Source: Enoplolaimus lenunculus
Lineage: Eukaryota; Nematoda; Enoplea; Enoplida; Thoracostomopsidae
DNA: 64,000 nt
Reading direction: 5' to 3'
NCBI GenBank assembly: GCA_030248215.1
Contig: JASANG010003959.1
Location: 1 to 64,000 of the forward strand
A model generated the notes under the pieces. The model did not search any database. It had not been told where the DNA came from and was given only the letters and a program-made list of their open reading frames with translations. Shown one piece after another: positions 10,751 to 22,330 of this stretch. How positions within the stretch are numbered: position 1 is the first letter of the stretch; each line of letters begins with the position of its first letter. A program made the translations under genes and the position numbers.

Positions 10751-11120
10751 TGGGTCATCCACGTTATACTGTCTACGCTACTGTAAAAAATTGTCCCCAC
10801 GTACGAGCCCCTAAGTCTGTAATTTTACTGTTTCCAAATTACATGTCCAAATGTCACTCATATCATGTTTAGACCCTACTGACAACTCGCACTCTCTATG
10901 GACGACCTATGCTTGGTCTCGTTGCCGTCCATACCCAAGCTAAATTGTCAATACGTTATTTAAAGGGCAACTGTTTTGTCCAGAGTCTGTCAGAAGGGAC
11001 TCAGCTTATTTTACAACACAAAGTTTGTCGGAAAGGACATTGTCGTTTTGTCCCGCCCTTAATACCAGGTGTGTGGACAATTTTTTACAGTAGCGTAGAC
11101 AGTATTACGTGGATGATCCA
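10751..11120. mobile_element. Harbinger-like MITE (right arm, mirror of 7098-7474)
   Basis: 370 bp, TIRs TGGGTCATCC and GGATGATCCA, TTA duplications on both sides. It sits at the mirrored position of the left-arm copy, so it predates the inverted duplication. Confidence 0.8.
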
Positions 11121-11139
11121 TTATGGGTGTCCTGTTAAG

Positions 11140-11565
11140 TGTTAACCCTACCCTAACAGATGTCACAAGAATTTCTGTGACACGAGTTAAGGTAGGGTTA
11201 CATTGAAAATTTGTGGTATGGTAAGGTTAACGAGTGGCACTTATTAAAATTGCCACTCGTTAACGCTACCATACGCCGGTTCCCGGTGGCACAGCGTACT
11301 TTCTTATTGTGAATGCTGCATAAATGAGGCATAAAACGTTCCAAAGTTTTTGGAAACTTGCAGAATTTACACAAAATTTTTCGTCTTAAGTCTAGCTATT
11401 GCCTATTAATTAAACCGAAAAAACTTGAAATCGATATAAACCGCTCGCACGATACAGAACATATTCGACGTAATGTCAGTCGCACGTTACCGTTGGTTTG
11501 GGTTGCACACGAATTGTCCGTCCTGTGTATTTTTCTGTGGACAGAATAGATTAGCGCAGTATCTG
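11140..11565 (-). repeat. Long inverted repeat unit, right arm outer copy
   Basis: Mirror of 6640-7085. Its outer part doubles as the end of the E2F-array element at 11473-12611. Confidence 0.75.
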
Positions 11566-12611
11566 TGAGCAGACACAACTTTAACTAGCTACCGCGTCCG
11601 TGCATACAGTGTGTTTCAGAAGTAACTACCCACACTTTGTCAATCAAGATCTTCTGGCGTAATATTTCGCAATGGTTGTTTATCGCTGTTTTTAATATTT
11701 CAAGTTATTATAAATCTCTCCCTGAAAAAATCTGTGTTGTAAAACTTTACGATAAATACGGAAATTATGCTGAAGTCTCACGCCAGTCGAAAAAGGTTTT
11801 CCACGAAATGTCCACATATAGTTTTGGTTTTGCAAAAATGTCCGCATACCAAAAGCAAGAGCTATATTTAAAATTTCCCGCCAAAACTAAAATTTTCCTA
11901 CCAAAATTTGAATTTGCCCGCCAAAATTTGAATTTTCCCGCCAAAGTTCGAATTTTCCTGCCAAAATTTGAATTTTCCCTTGAAATTTCGAATTTCCTAC
12001 CAAAATCAATGTTCCAGCTAAAATTAGAATTTGCCGCCAAACTTTGAATTTTCCCTCTATAATTTAAATTTTCCCGCCAAAATTTGAATTACCAGCCAAA
12101 ATTTGAATTTTCCCACTGTAATTTGAATTTCTCACCCAAATTTGAATTTTTTCAAGATTTGAATTTCGCGCCAAAATTTGAATTTTCAGCAAAAATATGA
12201 GTTTTGACACTAAATCTTAAATTTACCATCAAAATTTGAATTTTTCGGCCAAAATTTGAATTTTATACCAAAAAATTAGTTTTCCTGGCAAAATTAAATT
12301 TTCCCGCCAAAATTTGAATTTGCCGCCAAAATTTGAATTTTCGCGCCAAAAACACAGTGGACAAAACACGCATTACTGACATTTTCTGTTCTTTCGAATA
12401 TGTGAAATATCTTATATTTCCGTCCGAACGTGTTTTATTTAGGTGTCCAGACATAGTTTCTCACATATCATTGGCGTCCAGCACTAGCTATGCATGCTAC
12501 CGCGGACAGTATAGCTTGTCCAGTTAACGTTTAATGGACACTATAGAGCTCGTAACAAACGACTGGACATTTTGCGTGCAATCCAAACCAATGGTCACGT
12601 GGGAGTGACAT
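11473..12611. mobile_element. TIR element containing E2F-like repeat array (right arm)
   Basis: Mirror copy of 5603-6743, with the array at about 11862-12345 read as TTTCCCGCCAAA on the plus strand. The open frame of 136 codons across it is made of repeated FPAKxxIFLPKFEF-like units, a by-product of the roughly 20 bp repeat and not a protein. Confidence 0.6.
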
Positions 12612-12791
12612 AATCCATATTGAGTTGTCCATTTGACCCATAGCGCTGTGGAGATCGCTCATCGTCATCAGGAATTCCTGCAATCAACTAGGTAGCATGA
12701 AACGGGTTTAAAGTCGCCAAGTAAACTTAATTGTACTACAAACGCTCATTCAGACGTCGATATGGTTAGAGTATAACACAATTAACAACCG

Positions 12792-15700
12792 TTACTGTAC
12801 GCAGATGTGACAAAATACAAATTGCGTAACTAGAAATTGAACTTTAAAAACAAACTCACCCATTTCTTTGAAAAATTGTTGGAGCTTTTTCCCGCAAGCC
12901 GGCCCGCAAATGCATTGCGATCGCCACGGAACGTTGTTGTTTTCGAAGTAATATTTGCTGTAATCCCAAGTAACTTCCGTTCCGGGCTGGAGGTCTTGCA
13001 TAGCTACGAGAATTCCAACTTGCAACCCTGGAAAGTCTTTTGAATTTCGCCCTACTGGATGTTTTAAATCCTTTGGTAACTCTTACGTCAAGAGTATTTG
13101 ACTGCAATTTTGAGGTATGGTTATTCCGGCAGTGGTTGGAAAAACGTGCCAGCACCGACTCATCCTTGAATAGATGAATTGAAATAATAGAATTTAAATA
13201 CGTATCAGAAAACTCCGTTGAATAGTGCCGGTGCTGGTGGTTGTCTGTTCTGCTAGATAATCAGCGGGTGATTGAGTTATGTTTAGAAATATGGAGTCAT
13301 CCATACTCTGTAGATCTGCGGGGGGCTGTGGAGTTCGCAATCTGGCAATCTGACCACTTGTAGATGGTACTGCAATATCGGCAGGTTCAGATGTTGGCGA
13401 AGGTACAGCATTTGGTTGTCTAAATTCACATTGAAGATTTTGAGAAACGGCTTTTTGAATTACGATGCTAGTAATTTCTAAATTATTGTCGAATGACGAG
13501 TTGAGGGTGACGGCAGCTTTAAGTGGTCTGATGGTATATAAGCTACATATGCGGAACAAGTTTTCAACGCGACTGCGCGTTCAATTTCATACGCTTTAAC
13601 GCACTGCTCAATGCGAAACTCACGTACTGCTTGTCTATTGAAGTAGTCAACGCATTGTTTAATTGTTTTAGTATCACTTGCCAAGTTCAACTCATGCGCC
13701 AATTCGGAATTTCGAAATGTGACCGTAGACAGTTTTTGATTAGCATATTTGTCTGGGAACTGCTCTCGAATTTTTCGTTTAAGCTCGTCAGAAAGCTCAA
13801 AGTGTGATTGCGGGCTATCATTATTTTCTAACGACTCCCATGATGGGTCATCCACGTTATACTGTCTACGCTACTGTAAGAAATTGTCCCCACGTACGAG
13901 CCCCTAAGTCTGTAATTTTATTGTTTCCAAATTACATGTCCAAATGTCACTCATGTCCTGTATAGACCCTGCTGACAACTCGCAATCTCTCTAAACGACC
14001 TATGCTTGGTCACGTTGCCGTCCATACCCATGATAAATTGTCAATACGTTATTTCAAGGACAACTGTTTTGTCCAGACTCTGTCAGAAGGGACTCAGCAT
14101 ATTTCATAACACAAAGTTTGTCGGAAAGAGCTTTGCTTTGCAATTACACAGGGTCTGTTCGAAGGAACTCGTATTGTCAGAGACTGTGTCCAGACAGTGT
14201 CTACATTGTCTTTAGTCCCTTCGAAGGACCTGCTTTCAAAACCCACTATCTAGCTACACCTTCTGTGAAGTCCTTATAGCTTAAGGACATTGTCGTTTTG
14301 TCCCGCCCTTAAAACCAGGTGTGTGGACAATTTTTTACAGTAGCGTAGACAGTATTACGTGGATGACCCATGAGTGAAACGAGCCTTGCTGTGCCAACTC
14401 AGCTGCAGTTGTTTCTTCCACTATGGTTAACGCGCCAGAATTGCCACACTCACTTACTGTATGCTCTATTGTTTCGGGTTCACGAGGATATTGTCCTCCG
14501 ACTATGCGATTTGGCGTTCCTGCGGCTAAATATAAATTCGGAATTTTTTCGTAGTCTATGACATTTGCGTGCGTTTTGCCAGAACAACGACGCAAGGGCT
14601 TGCCGAATTTGGTAGCAACTCGTAAAAAATTTTCCGTCACCATAGAGTGTGCCAAATTCACCGAGCATTTTACTTCCGTTAGCAATGTTTTGTCCATTTT
14701 GGTTAATGAGAAAGCAGTTGTCTGTGTTTTGGCGAAAGGGCCTTGAGCCGCATATGACGTGGCATTTGGTGTAAGAGCCGCATTTTTTCGTAGAGCTCGA
14801 GGAATTTGAATTTCTTTCCTTCTTGAATGCGAACCGGAACCGCCTCCTCGCCATTCGCTAACATTGTGCGCGGCCGTAGTTTAGCTCTCATATACTCGTA
14901 CAAAGTCTTAATTGATGCAACTTGAGTGCGAACTCCATGTGCCAAGGTTATCATGGCAACTAAGTTGCGCGCCTGATTAACGTAAAACATACTGCACGTG
15001 TTAAGGTTTAAACGCTCAATTTCACGAATGTTGATGGACACATGCGGTGAGTTTAAAGTCGCCATTATCTTACAATGTATTTGCTGTGGGTTTAAGTCGT
15101 TGTCAAGCTGCGCCGTGACATTTGTGCGTGTGTCTCGCTTGACCACTCCGTAGGACCTTGTTGCGGCCTTTAACACTTTCACGCAACGCCTGCAACTTAT
15201 GATCTTGGTCAAGTGTCAGTTCAATGTCGCAACTTTGTAAAACATAGTCGCGCAATGATTTCAGCCCTTTGATTTGAGTCGTACTTGTATATCCGGCGTA
15301 GACTGACCTGAATAATTCGATGGCCCTAGTAATGTGAATCTTCATGTACCCGAGACTTAGGGCGGTTAATTCGGGGACTGCCCGGCCCCGTCATGCTCAC
15401 CAAGTAACGCAGCCACCGCAAGTAACCGATACGTGGTGTCCACCAGCCGTTTGTAGTTTGTTGATTGTGTATTTGTCGACATGACGGAAGTTCAAAGTCA
15501 CCGCAGTAATGGGCATCTGGAGCTGTTGTATCGAACCCCGTGGGTTGCGTAGCGCATCAGAGCCTGCGTCCGACTCGTTTCAGAATACACGTTGTCAAGC
15601 TTGGGCAGGATTACAAAATATTCCTTACACTCAGTAGGGTTGTTACCCAAACTTGGCACGCCTAATTCAACGAGCGTTGTCGCAAGTTTTTCCAATTGAT

Positions 15701-16531
15701 CCCATTTCGGATCGTTATCAATTATTTCTTGCAGTTTTTCGGAGCGCCAAACGTTACGCTGTCGTTTTTGAACGCCAACAGGGCGACCGCCCCATAATAG
15801 CCCTTCGGGTTCACACTGATATAGCTTTGTGCGGGAAGATACGCGAGTAGACCGCCGGACTGTCAGTTCATCGTTAGTTATGCCGGTTGAGCTAGATCTT
15901 GACTGGTTATGAGGTGCTCCACTTTCGTGGTCATTAATTGCGGCTCTCGAAGCTCTATGGTTTCGCCGCTGCTGTTAATAATCGCTAGAATCAGACCACA
16001 ATAAGTAGTTCGAATAATTAGAGTCGGTTTCGTCTAAACTAAGTTCTGCGTCCGACTCACTATTACTGCCAGATACCCGCAATCATGAAAAATGGCCGAT
16101 TTGCAACGTGAAATATTCGGATTGCGCATCGGTGTTGAAGGCCCACTTTTGTCGTTGATCGTTGAAACGGTATCTTGTGTCGTTGAACACCGATTTGTGG
16201 TTGCCGTGGTAGCAATGGAGTTAGGGGAATTTCTGCTGCATCGAAATTATAGGGATCGTTAGCAAACGGATCCAATTGTGCGAAAGTGACAGTTGATTCG
16301 GCGATAGAGGCAGATGTTGCCACTATTGCTGTTGTAAGAGGACTGTATACAGTACCTGTTAACGAATTAAAGGTCTCCGTGTTCACATACGGCGTGTTCA
16401 ACATCTCTATGTGAACTGTCGAGGTTGCAATACGATCATTAGTTGGTGTAGTTGAGGCCATAGAAGATGGTGCAAATGCTGTTACTATTGGTGATACTGC
16501 GGTTGTTGTAGTAGCTAATACCGTTGTAGTT
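12792..16531 (-). pseudogene. Element A, right copy, C-terminal two thirds: recombinase-like and SET-like parts (fossil)
   Basis: Mirror of 1622-5422, reading right to left: Thr/Ser-rich segment (16063-16531), conserved block (15498-15760), N-terminal recombinase-like part (15103-15345), recombinase-like core (14373-15212), conserved unknown block (13478-13843), SET/post-SET end (12840-13025). The MITE at 13844-14370 and the LTR element at 16537 interrupt it at the same places as in the left copy. By eye the two copies differ at roughly one to three bases per hundred. It looks broken, with several interruptions. The N-terminal third continues beyond the LTR element at 21893-22944. Confidence 0.55.
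13844..14370. mobile_element. Harbinger-like MITE (right arm, mirror of 3842-4369)
   Basis: 527 bp with TGA duplications at 13841-13843 and 14371-14373. Longer family member with the extra interior block that the 7098 and 10751 copies lack. Confidence 0.8.
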
Positions 16532-16536
16532 GTTGC

Positions 16537-18322
16537 TGTAGAGATATGGTTGTGTCCATCATCTTGCGTAGGAGGGAAAACCTAGAACCTAACAGCCGGA
16601 ACACATCGGATAAGATGTCTGGGCGATACAACCGCACAAGTTTGTGGCCTTTGAGGCTAAATCGGAAAGGATCCCGCGAGCATTGCCACTAATCTGTGGC
16701 ATTGCTGGCCTGCGGGTCTTGAACTCAGAAAGTGCGAAGCTAACAGATATATCTTAAGAGAGCTTGCTACAAGCGGTGCACATGTGTTGGTAAGGATGGA
16801 CATGCTAAATTATACGGAAGCTCCAGGTTCCCTGAGATATTGCGGATACTCACCGGATGTTGCCAAGTCAGGTCTGGCTTGGGTGGGCAGATTTGCCCGG
16901 GTTTGTTTTTTTGTTTTGTTGTTTCTTTTAACCCTTTTAGGGTGTGTTTGCTTTCTTTCCGTTTTCTTTTGTTTTCTTTTTTGTTCTGCTGCTTTGCAGC
17001 TTTCTTTCTTCGGTTGTTTCCAACCGGTGTCTGATTTGCATAAAATTTTAACTCTTACAAAATTTTATTAAATTTATGCAAAATACCATTTAAATATGCA
17101 AATCATGTTGCCTATTAGCTAAAATTTTCAGCTATAAAAGAAGCTGAAAATTTGACTTGGGAGCGCAGTTGTCATTTTGGTTTTTAGCGCTGTTATATTT
17201 TCACCGTTAATTTTAATAAACTGTTTTCATGTGATTTTACGGGTTTTAACCCAATTGCATTCAGCTATGTAATAAATTGTCTAGTAATTAACTCATTAGT
17301 GTCTCAGAAAGACAGTGAAAGATAGCTTACTCCGTCCCTGCGATCGCTGGGGGCGGATGTTTGTGCTACGTGCTCAGACTCAGCCGATCTCAATCCGGAT
17401 GCAGATGAGTTCAATACATCGAGCTCCGGTGCTCGGCAGGCGACCGACCTGCCGACATAGATGCCAAAAGCAGCAAGTGCACATAGTGGTGAGCAGGATT
17501 CTGCCAAGGTAAATCTCTACTTTTCTTCCGGTTGTATAGCCTCTTAAGTAACTTTAGTTAACCCTAAGTTAGTATTGCGCACTTACCCCTAAGCTTAGTT
17601 AAAACTCCTTAGCTTAAGTTATTATTCCCTTCGGGACGGTGCGCGGCTCGCCGTCATGCAGCCGGACGGGTCCGCCAGGTATCCGGTCATCCACCTGGTG
17701 TCTTATGTGCAAGCCGCTATCGCGGCCTGTTTTATCGGCCCGGTTCCGTAGAAGTCCCCCATCTTTGTTGTGGTAGTGATTCTTGATTATTTTGGTCCCG
17801 TGTAAGCCCACTGTAATAGCTGGGAGGTCCCGCCTTCATCTCCCAGGGTGGCAGTAAAAGGGCGTTTTATCGTAGCACCCCAGAAATCGTCGCGGCGTAT
17901 CCTCCTACGGAACCGGACCTGCGGCTTTGCCGCCTAATAAAGGCGGCTAGGATTCGGCTGATCCACTCATAGGGGTGTATCTGATGAGTGTGATCACTCG
18001 GGGTTTAGGGACATCCGTCTGGGAGCCTGGCTGTCCATCGCGCGAAGCCTGCTGGATGGAAACTCGTTGGCGGGATCCACGCTGGCGAGTTTCCTGAATG
18101 CGGGCGGGACGGTCACTCCTCGTCGGAGGTTCGGACTCTGTTTGTTCGCTCTTATTGCATACACACTGGACCCTGTGGACTTCGCGATTACCTCCAAGGA
18201 TGTCGACCCAGGATGTACCCACTCCGGACATGGGAGACCTCTCGTCCTGGTTAAAGGTAACATCTAGTAAAGTTAAGGGAGCTGAGAGTGGGCAGCATTC
18301 AATTTCCACCTTTAGCTTTACA
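16537..18322 (+). repeat. 5' LTR
   Basis: Begins TGTAGAGATATGG and ends TTTAGCTTTACA. It contains a T-rich tract, a TATAAAA box near 17134 in the loop of an inverted repeat (AAATTTTCAGC / GCTGAAAATTT), a candidate AATAAA in the loop of a GCCGCC/GGCGGC hairpin near 17935, and several short G+C-rich hairpins. Confidence 0.88.
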
Positions 18323-18340
18323 TGGGGGCTACTCCGTTCT
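18323..18340 (+). promoter_or_regulatory. Primer-binding-site-like sequence
   Basis: TGGGGGCTACTCCGTTCT begins with the TGG expected for pairing with a tRNA 3' CCA and abuts the 5' LTR with no gap. I did not match it to a particular tRNA. Confidence 0.6.
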
Positions 18341-18906
18341 CATGTAATGGTCGACATTCTTTCGTTTTCGCATGACCCTGAATCCGTAACTTGGATCAGT
18401 CTCGTCCAAATAATGTGCAAGGCGTACGCCAATTATAGGATCCTACCCCTTTTATAGTAATCGCCCCCTTTATATTTTATTTTTTGTAAATAAGTTTCAG
18501 GTACCTAATTAAACTTTACTAACCTATTTTACCCGATAGAGAATAGCTAATGACAAATATTTTTAAATTCGAGAGCAAATAATAAATATAATAGGCTCAT
18601 TTTTAATTTGCACACAACTCCCCTCTTAAAAGAAAGGGGGATAAACCCAAAACTTTTTTTTATTCCATGACCATTGACAAAAATTTTCTTGAAATATCAT
18701 GGTATAGATTTTGATCTACAATTATTTTGATCTCATCATGCATCTCACATTGTTATGTACATTCTTGTAATATAAATTATCCTATATGTATAGTCTTTAA
18801 CCGTCGTTTTTCCTAATAAGCATTCGAACAATCACTACTGTACCTACTACGGTTACTACGCTAGCGCATACGTCGAACAAATACCGGTACGATCGTACCG
18901 TCGCTG

Positions 18907-19547
18907 ATGTTTCGTAATCATTTGACATCGGATGCAAGACTTTGTGTTCAGGTTGTGGTAAATGTTATCGTTAACCAAGTACAGTTTGGCTTAAGAACCA
19001 AGGCTTCGGTAAGTACTATATTTTTATTTGTTAATGGTCCAAAACTTGGTACTAATCAACATCAGTATGATTTTGAATCACATGACACTATAAATTAAGC
19101 ATTACTATTTGTAAATTACAGTTTAGATTTGTTTACTACTATCGAGATAAAGCTGCCCGCATTTGGGCAACGAAACAGATGACCATACGATCGTATGGTT
19201 GGAAATACACCTTATTGGTGCTGGTTATAAAAAATGTCCTTATACAAGACACCGGGATATGCGCGATCGCGCTGCATCGTGTGTTTGTATCTGTGATACA
19301 AAATGGTTTTTATTATTTTTATTATTACAGGAACAATCCTTTCGGTGGCATCAGGCCGCAATGTACAAAATTGATACAAGAGCTGACGCCTCAATATATC
19401 GCAGTGCTCGGACCAGATCGGGTTTCCTTGGACTTGATAATCACTTGTACCGATAGCTGGCAGGACTTTTGCCAAACCACGTTTGTATGCCGGCCACGTT
19501 GGGGTAGCCGATCACGTTCAATGGAAATGAATGCGTATTATGATTGA
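18907..19547 (+). other. Unrecognised open region in the LTR element interior
   Basis: The interior has an open frame from 18907 that meets a good donor (GTAAGT) at 19009, and a good acceptor (TTACAG) ends at 19121. After it a frame stays open to 19547 and includes GPDRVSLDLIITCTD. I recognise no gag, pol or envelope motif and no host family. It may be a fragment of a captured host gene with one 113 bp intron, or chance. The strand agrees with the element. Confidence 0.3.
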
Positions 19548-20088
19548 TATGGCATTGATGAAGACAATTGAGATAGAGATGCGAAAACTTGAACAATTAT
19601 GAAAAACCTAATTATATTTTATAAGCTGTTGGTAGTATGTAAATATTATTTGTTTTATGTAGTTGTGTGATTTCTTACCACTTTATTTTTTTTGGTTATT
19701 TTTAGATTTGCCAAGGTTTTGCAACAATTTTAAGACAGTTTGATTCAAATTTTTTTCATTTCCGTATCACGTTTTACTTTTTTGCTTTTTATTTCGTAGA
19801 AAGTGAACATTTTTATCAACTTTTGAAAAATTGAAATTTATCGAAAACTACTTTTACAACCAAATCTGCCGTAAACTGTCATGTTGTAGCGTAATTTTGT
19901 AACCGCTTGTGCCAAAAATTATCAACATCATGTGCCCTGTAGGTGCGCTCGGATCCGAGGCATCTAATAAATCGCGGCTGTGGCTGCTCTCTCGCGAGTC
20001 GAAGGACACGTCCATATCTCCGTGTTCCCTCGATTCTTTCGACTGAATTTATAGTTGCAGAACGCAACTCCCGATGAGGACATCGGGC
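19548..20088 (+). other. AT-rich interior of LTR element
   Basis: No coding pattern is seen. It ends at the polypurine tract. A related purine run (TAAAAGAAAGGGGGAT, near 18627) lies also close to the 5' end of the interior. Confidence 0.5.
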
Positions 20089-20104
20089 TAAAAAGAAAGG
20101 GGGA
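20089..20104 (+). promoter_or_regulatory. Polypurine tract
   Basis: A purine-only run (AAAAAGAAAGGGGGA) immediately upstream of the 3' LTR start at 20105, the position needed for plus-strand priming. Confidence 0.7.
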
Positions 20105-21892
20105 TGTAGAGATATGGTTGTGTCCATCATCTTGCGTAGGAGGGAAAACCTAGAAGCTAACAGCCGGAACACATCGGATAAGATGTGTGGGCGATACAAC
20201 CGCACAAGTTTGTGGCCTTTGAGGCTAAATCGGAAAGGATCCCGCGAGCATTGCCACTAATCTGTGGCATTGCTGGCCTGCGGGTCTTGAACTCAGAAAG
20301 TGCGAAGCTAACAGATATATCTTAAGAGAGCTTGCTACAAGCGGTGCACATGTGTTGGTAAGGATGGACATGCTAAATTATACGGAAGCTCCAGGTTCCC
20401 TGAGATATTGCGGATACTCACCGGATGTTGCCAAGTCAGGTCTGGCTTGGGTGGGCAGATTTGCCCGGGTTTGTTTTTTTGTTTTGTTGTTTCTTTTCAC
20501 CCTTTTAGGGTGTGTTTGCTTTCTTTCTGTTTTCTTTTGTTTTCTTTTTTTGTTCTGCTGCTTTGCAGCTTTGTTTCTTCGGTTGTTTCCAACCGGTGTC
20601 TGATTTGCATAAAATTTTAACTCTTACAAAATTTTATTGAAATTTATGCAAAATACCATTTAAATATGCAAATCATGTTGCCTATTAGCTAAAATTTTCA
20701 GCTATAAAAGAAGCTGAAAATTTGACTTGGGAGCGCAGTTGTCATTTTGGTTTTTAGCGCTGTTATATTTTCACCGTTAATTTTAATAAACTGTTTTCAT
20801 GTGTTTTTACGGGTTTTAACCCAATTGCATTCAGCTATGTAATAAATTGTCTAGTAATTAACTCATTAGTGTCTCAGAAAGACAGTGAAAGATAGCTTAC
20901 TCCGTCCCTGCGATCGCTGGGGGCGGATGTTTGTGCTACGTGCTCAGACTCAACCGATCTCAATCCGGATGCAGATGAGTTCAATACATCGAGCTCCGGT
21001 GTTCGGCAGGCGACCGACCTGCCGACATAGATGCCAAAAGCAGCAAGTGCACATAGTGGTGAACAGGATTCTGCCAAGGTAAATCTCTACTTTTTTTCCG
21101 GTTGTATAGCCTCTTAAGTAACTTTAGTTAACCCTAAGTTAGTATTGCGCACTTACCCCTAAGCTTAGTTAAAACTCCTTAGCTTAAGTTATTATTCCCT
21201 TCGGGACGGTGCGCGGCTCGCCGTCATGCAGCCGGACGGGTCCGCCAGGTATCCGGTCATCCACCTGGTGTCTTATGTGCAAGTCGCTATCGCGGCCTGT
21301 TTTATCGGCCCGGTTCCGTAGAAGTCCCCCATCTTTGTTGTGGTAGTGATTCTTGATTATTTTGGTCCCGTGTAAGCCCACTGTAATAGCTGGGAGGTCC
21401 CGCCTTCATCTCCCAGGGTGGCAGTAAAAGGGCGTTTTATCGTAGCACCCCAGAAATCGTCGCGGCGTATCCTCCTACGGAACCGGACCTGCGGCTTTGC
21501 CGCCTAATAAAGGCGGCTAGGATTCGGCTGATCCACTCATAGGGGTGTATCTGATGAGTGTGATCACTCGGGGTTTAGGGACATCCGTCTGGGAGCCTGG
21601 CTGTCCATCGCGCGAAGCCTGCTGGATGGAAACTCGTTGGCGGGATCCACGCTGGCGAGTTTCCTGAATGCGGGCGGGACGGTCACTCCTCGTCGGAGGT
21701 TCGGACTCTGTTTGTTCGCTCTTATTGCATACACACTGGACCCTGTGGACTTCGCGATTACCTCCAAGGATGTCGACCCAGGATGTACCCACTCCGGACA
21801 TGGGAGACCTCTCGTCCTGGTTAAAGGTAACATCTAGTAAAGTTAAGGGAGCTGAGAGTGTGCAGCATTCAATTTCCACCTTTAGCTTTACA
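20105..21892 (+). repeat. 3' LTR
   Basis: Nearly identical to the 5' LTR, with the same TATA-in-hairpin (near 20702) and AATAAA-in-hairpin (near 21505) arrangements. It is followed by the GTTGC target duplication. Confidence 0.88.
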
Positions 21893-22330
21893 GTTGCTAT
21901 TGTTGCTGCTGCTGTTGCAGTTGCTACAGTTGCTATTACTGAAGTTGCTATACCCGGTGCTATTCTCGCTACAATTGTTGTTGCCACTGCTGCAGTTGCA
22001 GTTGCTTCCGTTGTTGTTGTTGTTGTTGTCGCAGTGGCTGTTGCCGTTACTGCTGTTGCCGCTGCTAGTGCTGTGACAGAAGTTGTTGGACGACACATTC
22101 TCCTGCTGCGAATGGATGATTTGGTCGCCAATATTGCTGCTGTTGTTGCTACTGTTGCTACTACTGGTGTTGCTGTGCCTGTTACTGCTGCTGTTGATAC
22201 AATTGTTCTTGCCAGTGCAGCAGTTGTTTCAGTTGCTATTCTTCGTGCATTGCTGCCGGTATTGCTGCTATTGTTGTTGTCGCAGTGGCTGTTGCCGTTA
22301 CTGCTGTTGCCGCCGCTTCTGGTTCGACAG
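21893..22330 (-). repeat. GTT/GCT-rich tract coding Thr/Ala repeats
   Basis: Imperfect trinucleotide-like repeat (GTTGCT, GTTGTT). On the minus strand it reads as TATATATT-type Thr/Ala runs, with two copies of an AAATAVTATATATTT segment each preceded by a basic RSxRxxRxxTSV motif, which suggests an internal tandem duplication. The plus-strand Val/Leu reading is a shadow. Confidence 0.7.

Larger units (their letters stand above)
16537..21892 (+). mobile_element. Complete non-autonomous LTR retrotransposon
   Basis: Two direct LTRs (16537-18322 and 20105-21892, each about 1787 bp, TG...CA ends) flank a 1.78 kb interior. The 5 bp target duplication GTTGC is intact at 16532-16536 and 21893-21897. 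A primer-binding-like TGGGGGCTACTCCG starts directly after the 5' LTR at 18323, and a polypurine tract AAAAAGAAAGGGGGA ends directly before the 3' LTR. I count by eye about 15 differences between the LTRs, near 1 percent, so it is young. The interior shows no gag, protease, reverse transcriptase or integrase, so it must be mobilised by another element, a LARD-like design. It looks structurally whole as such. Superfamily cannot be assigned from termini alone. Confidence 0.88.
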
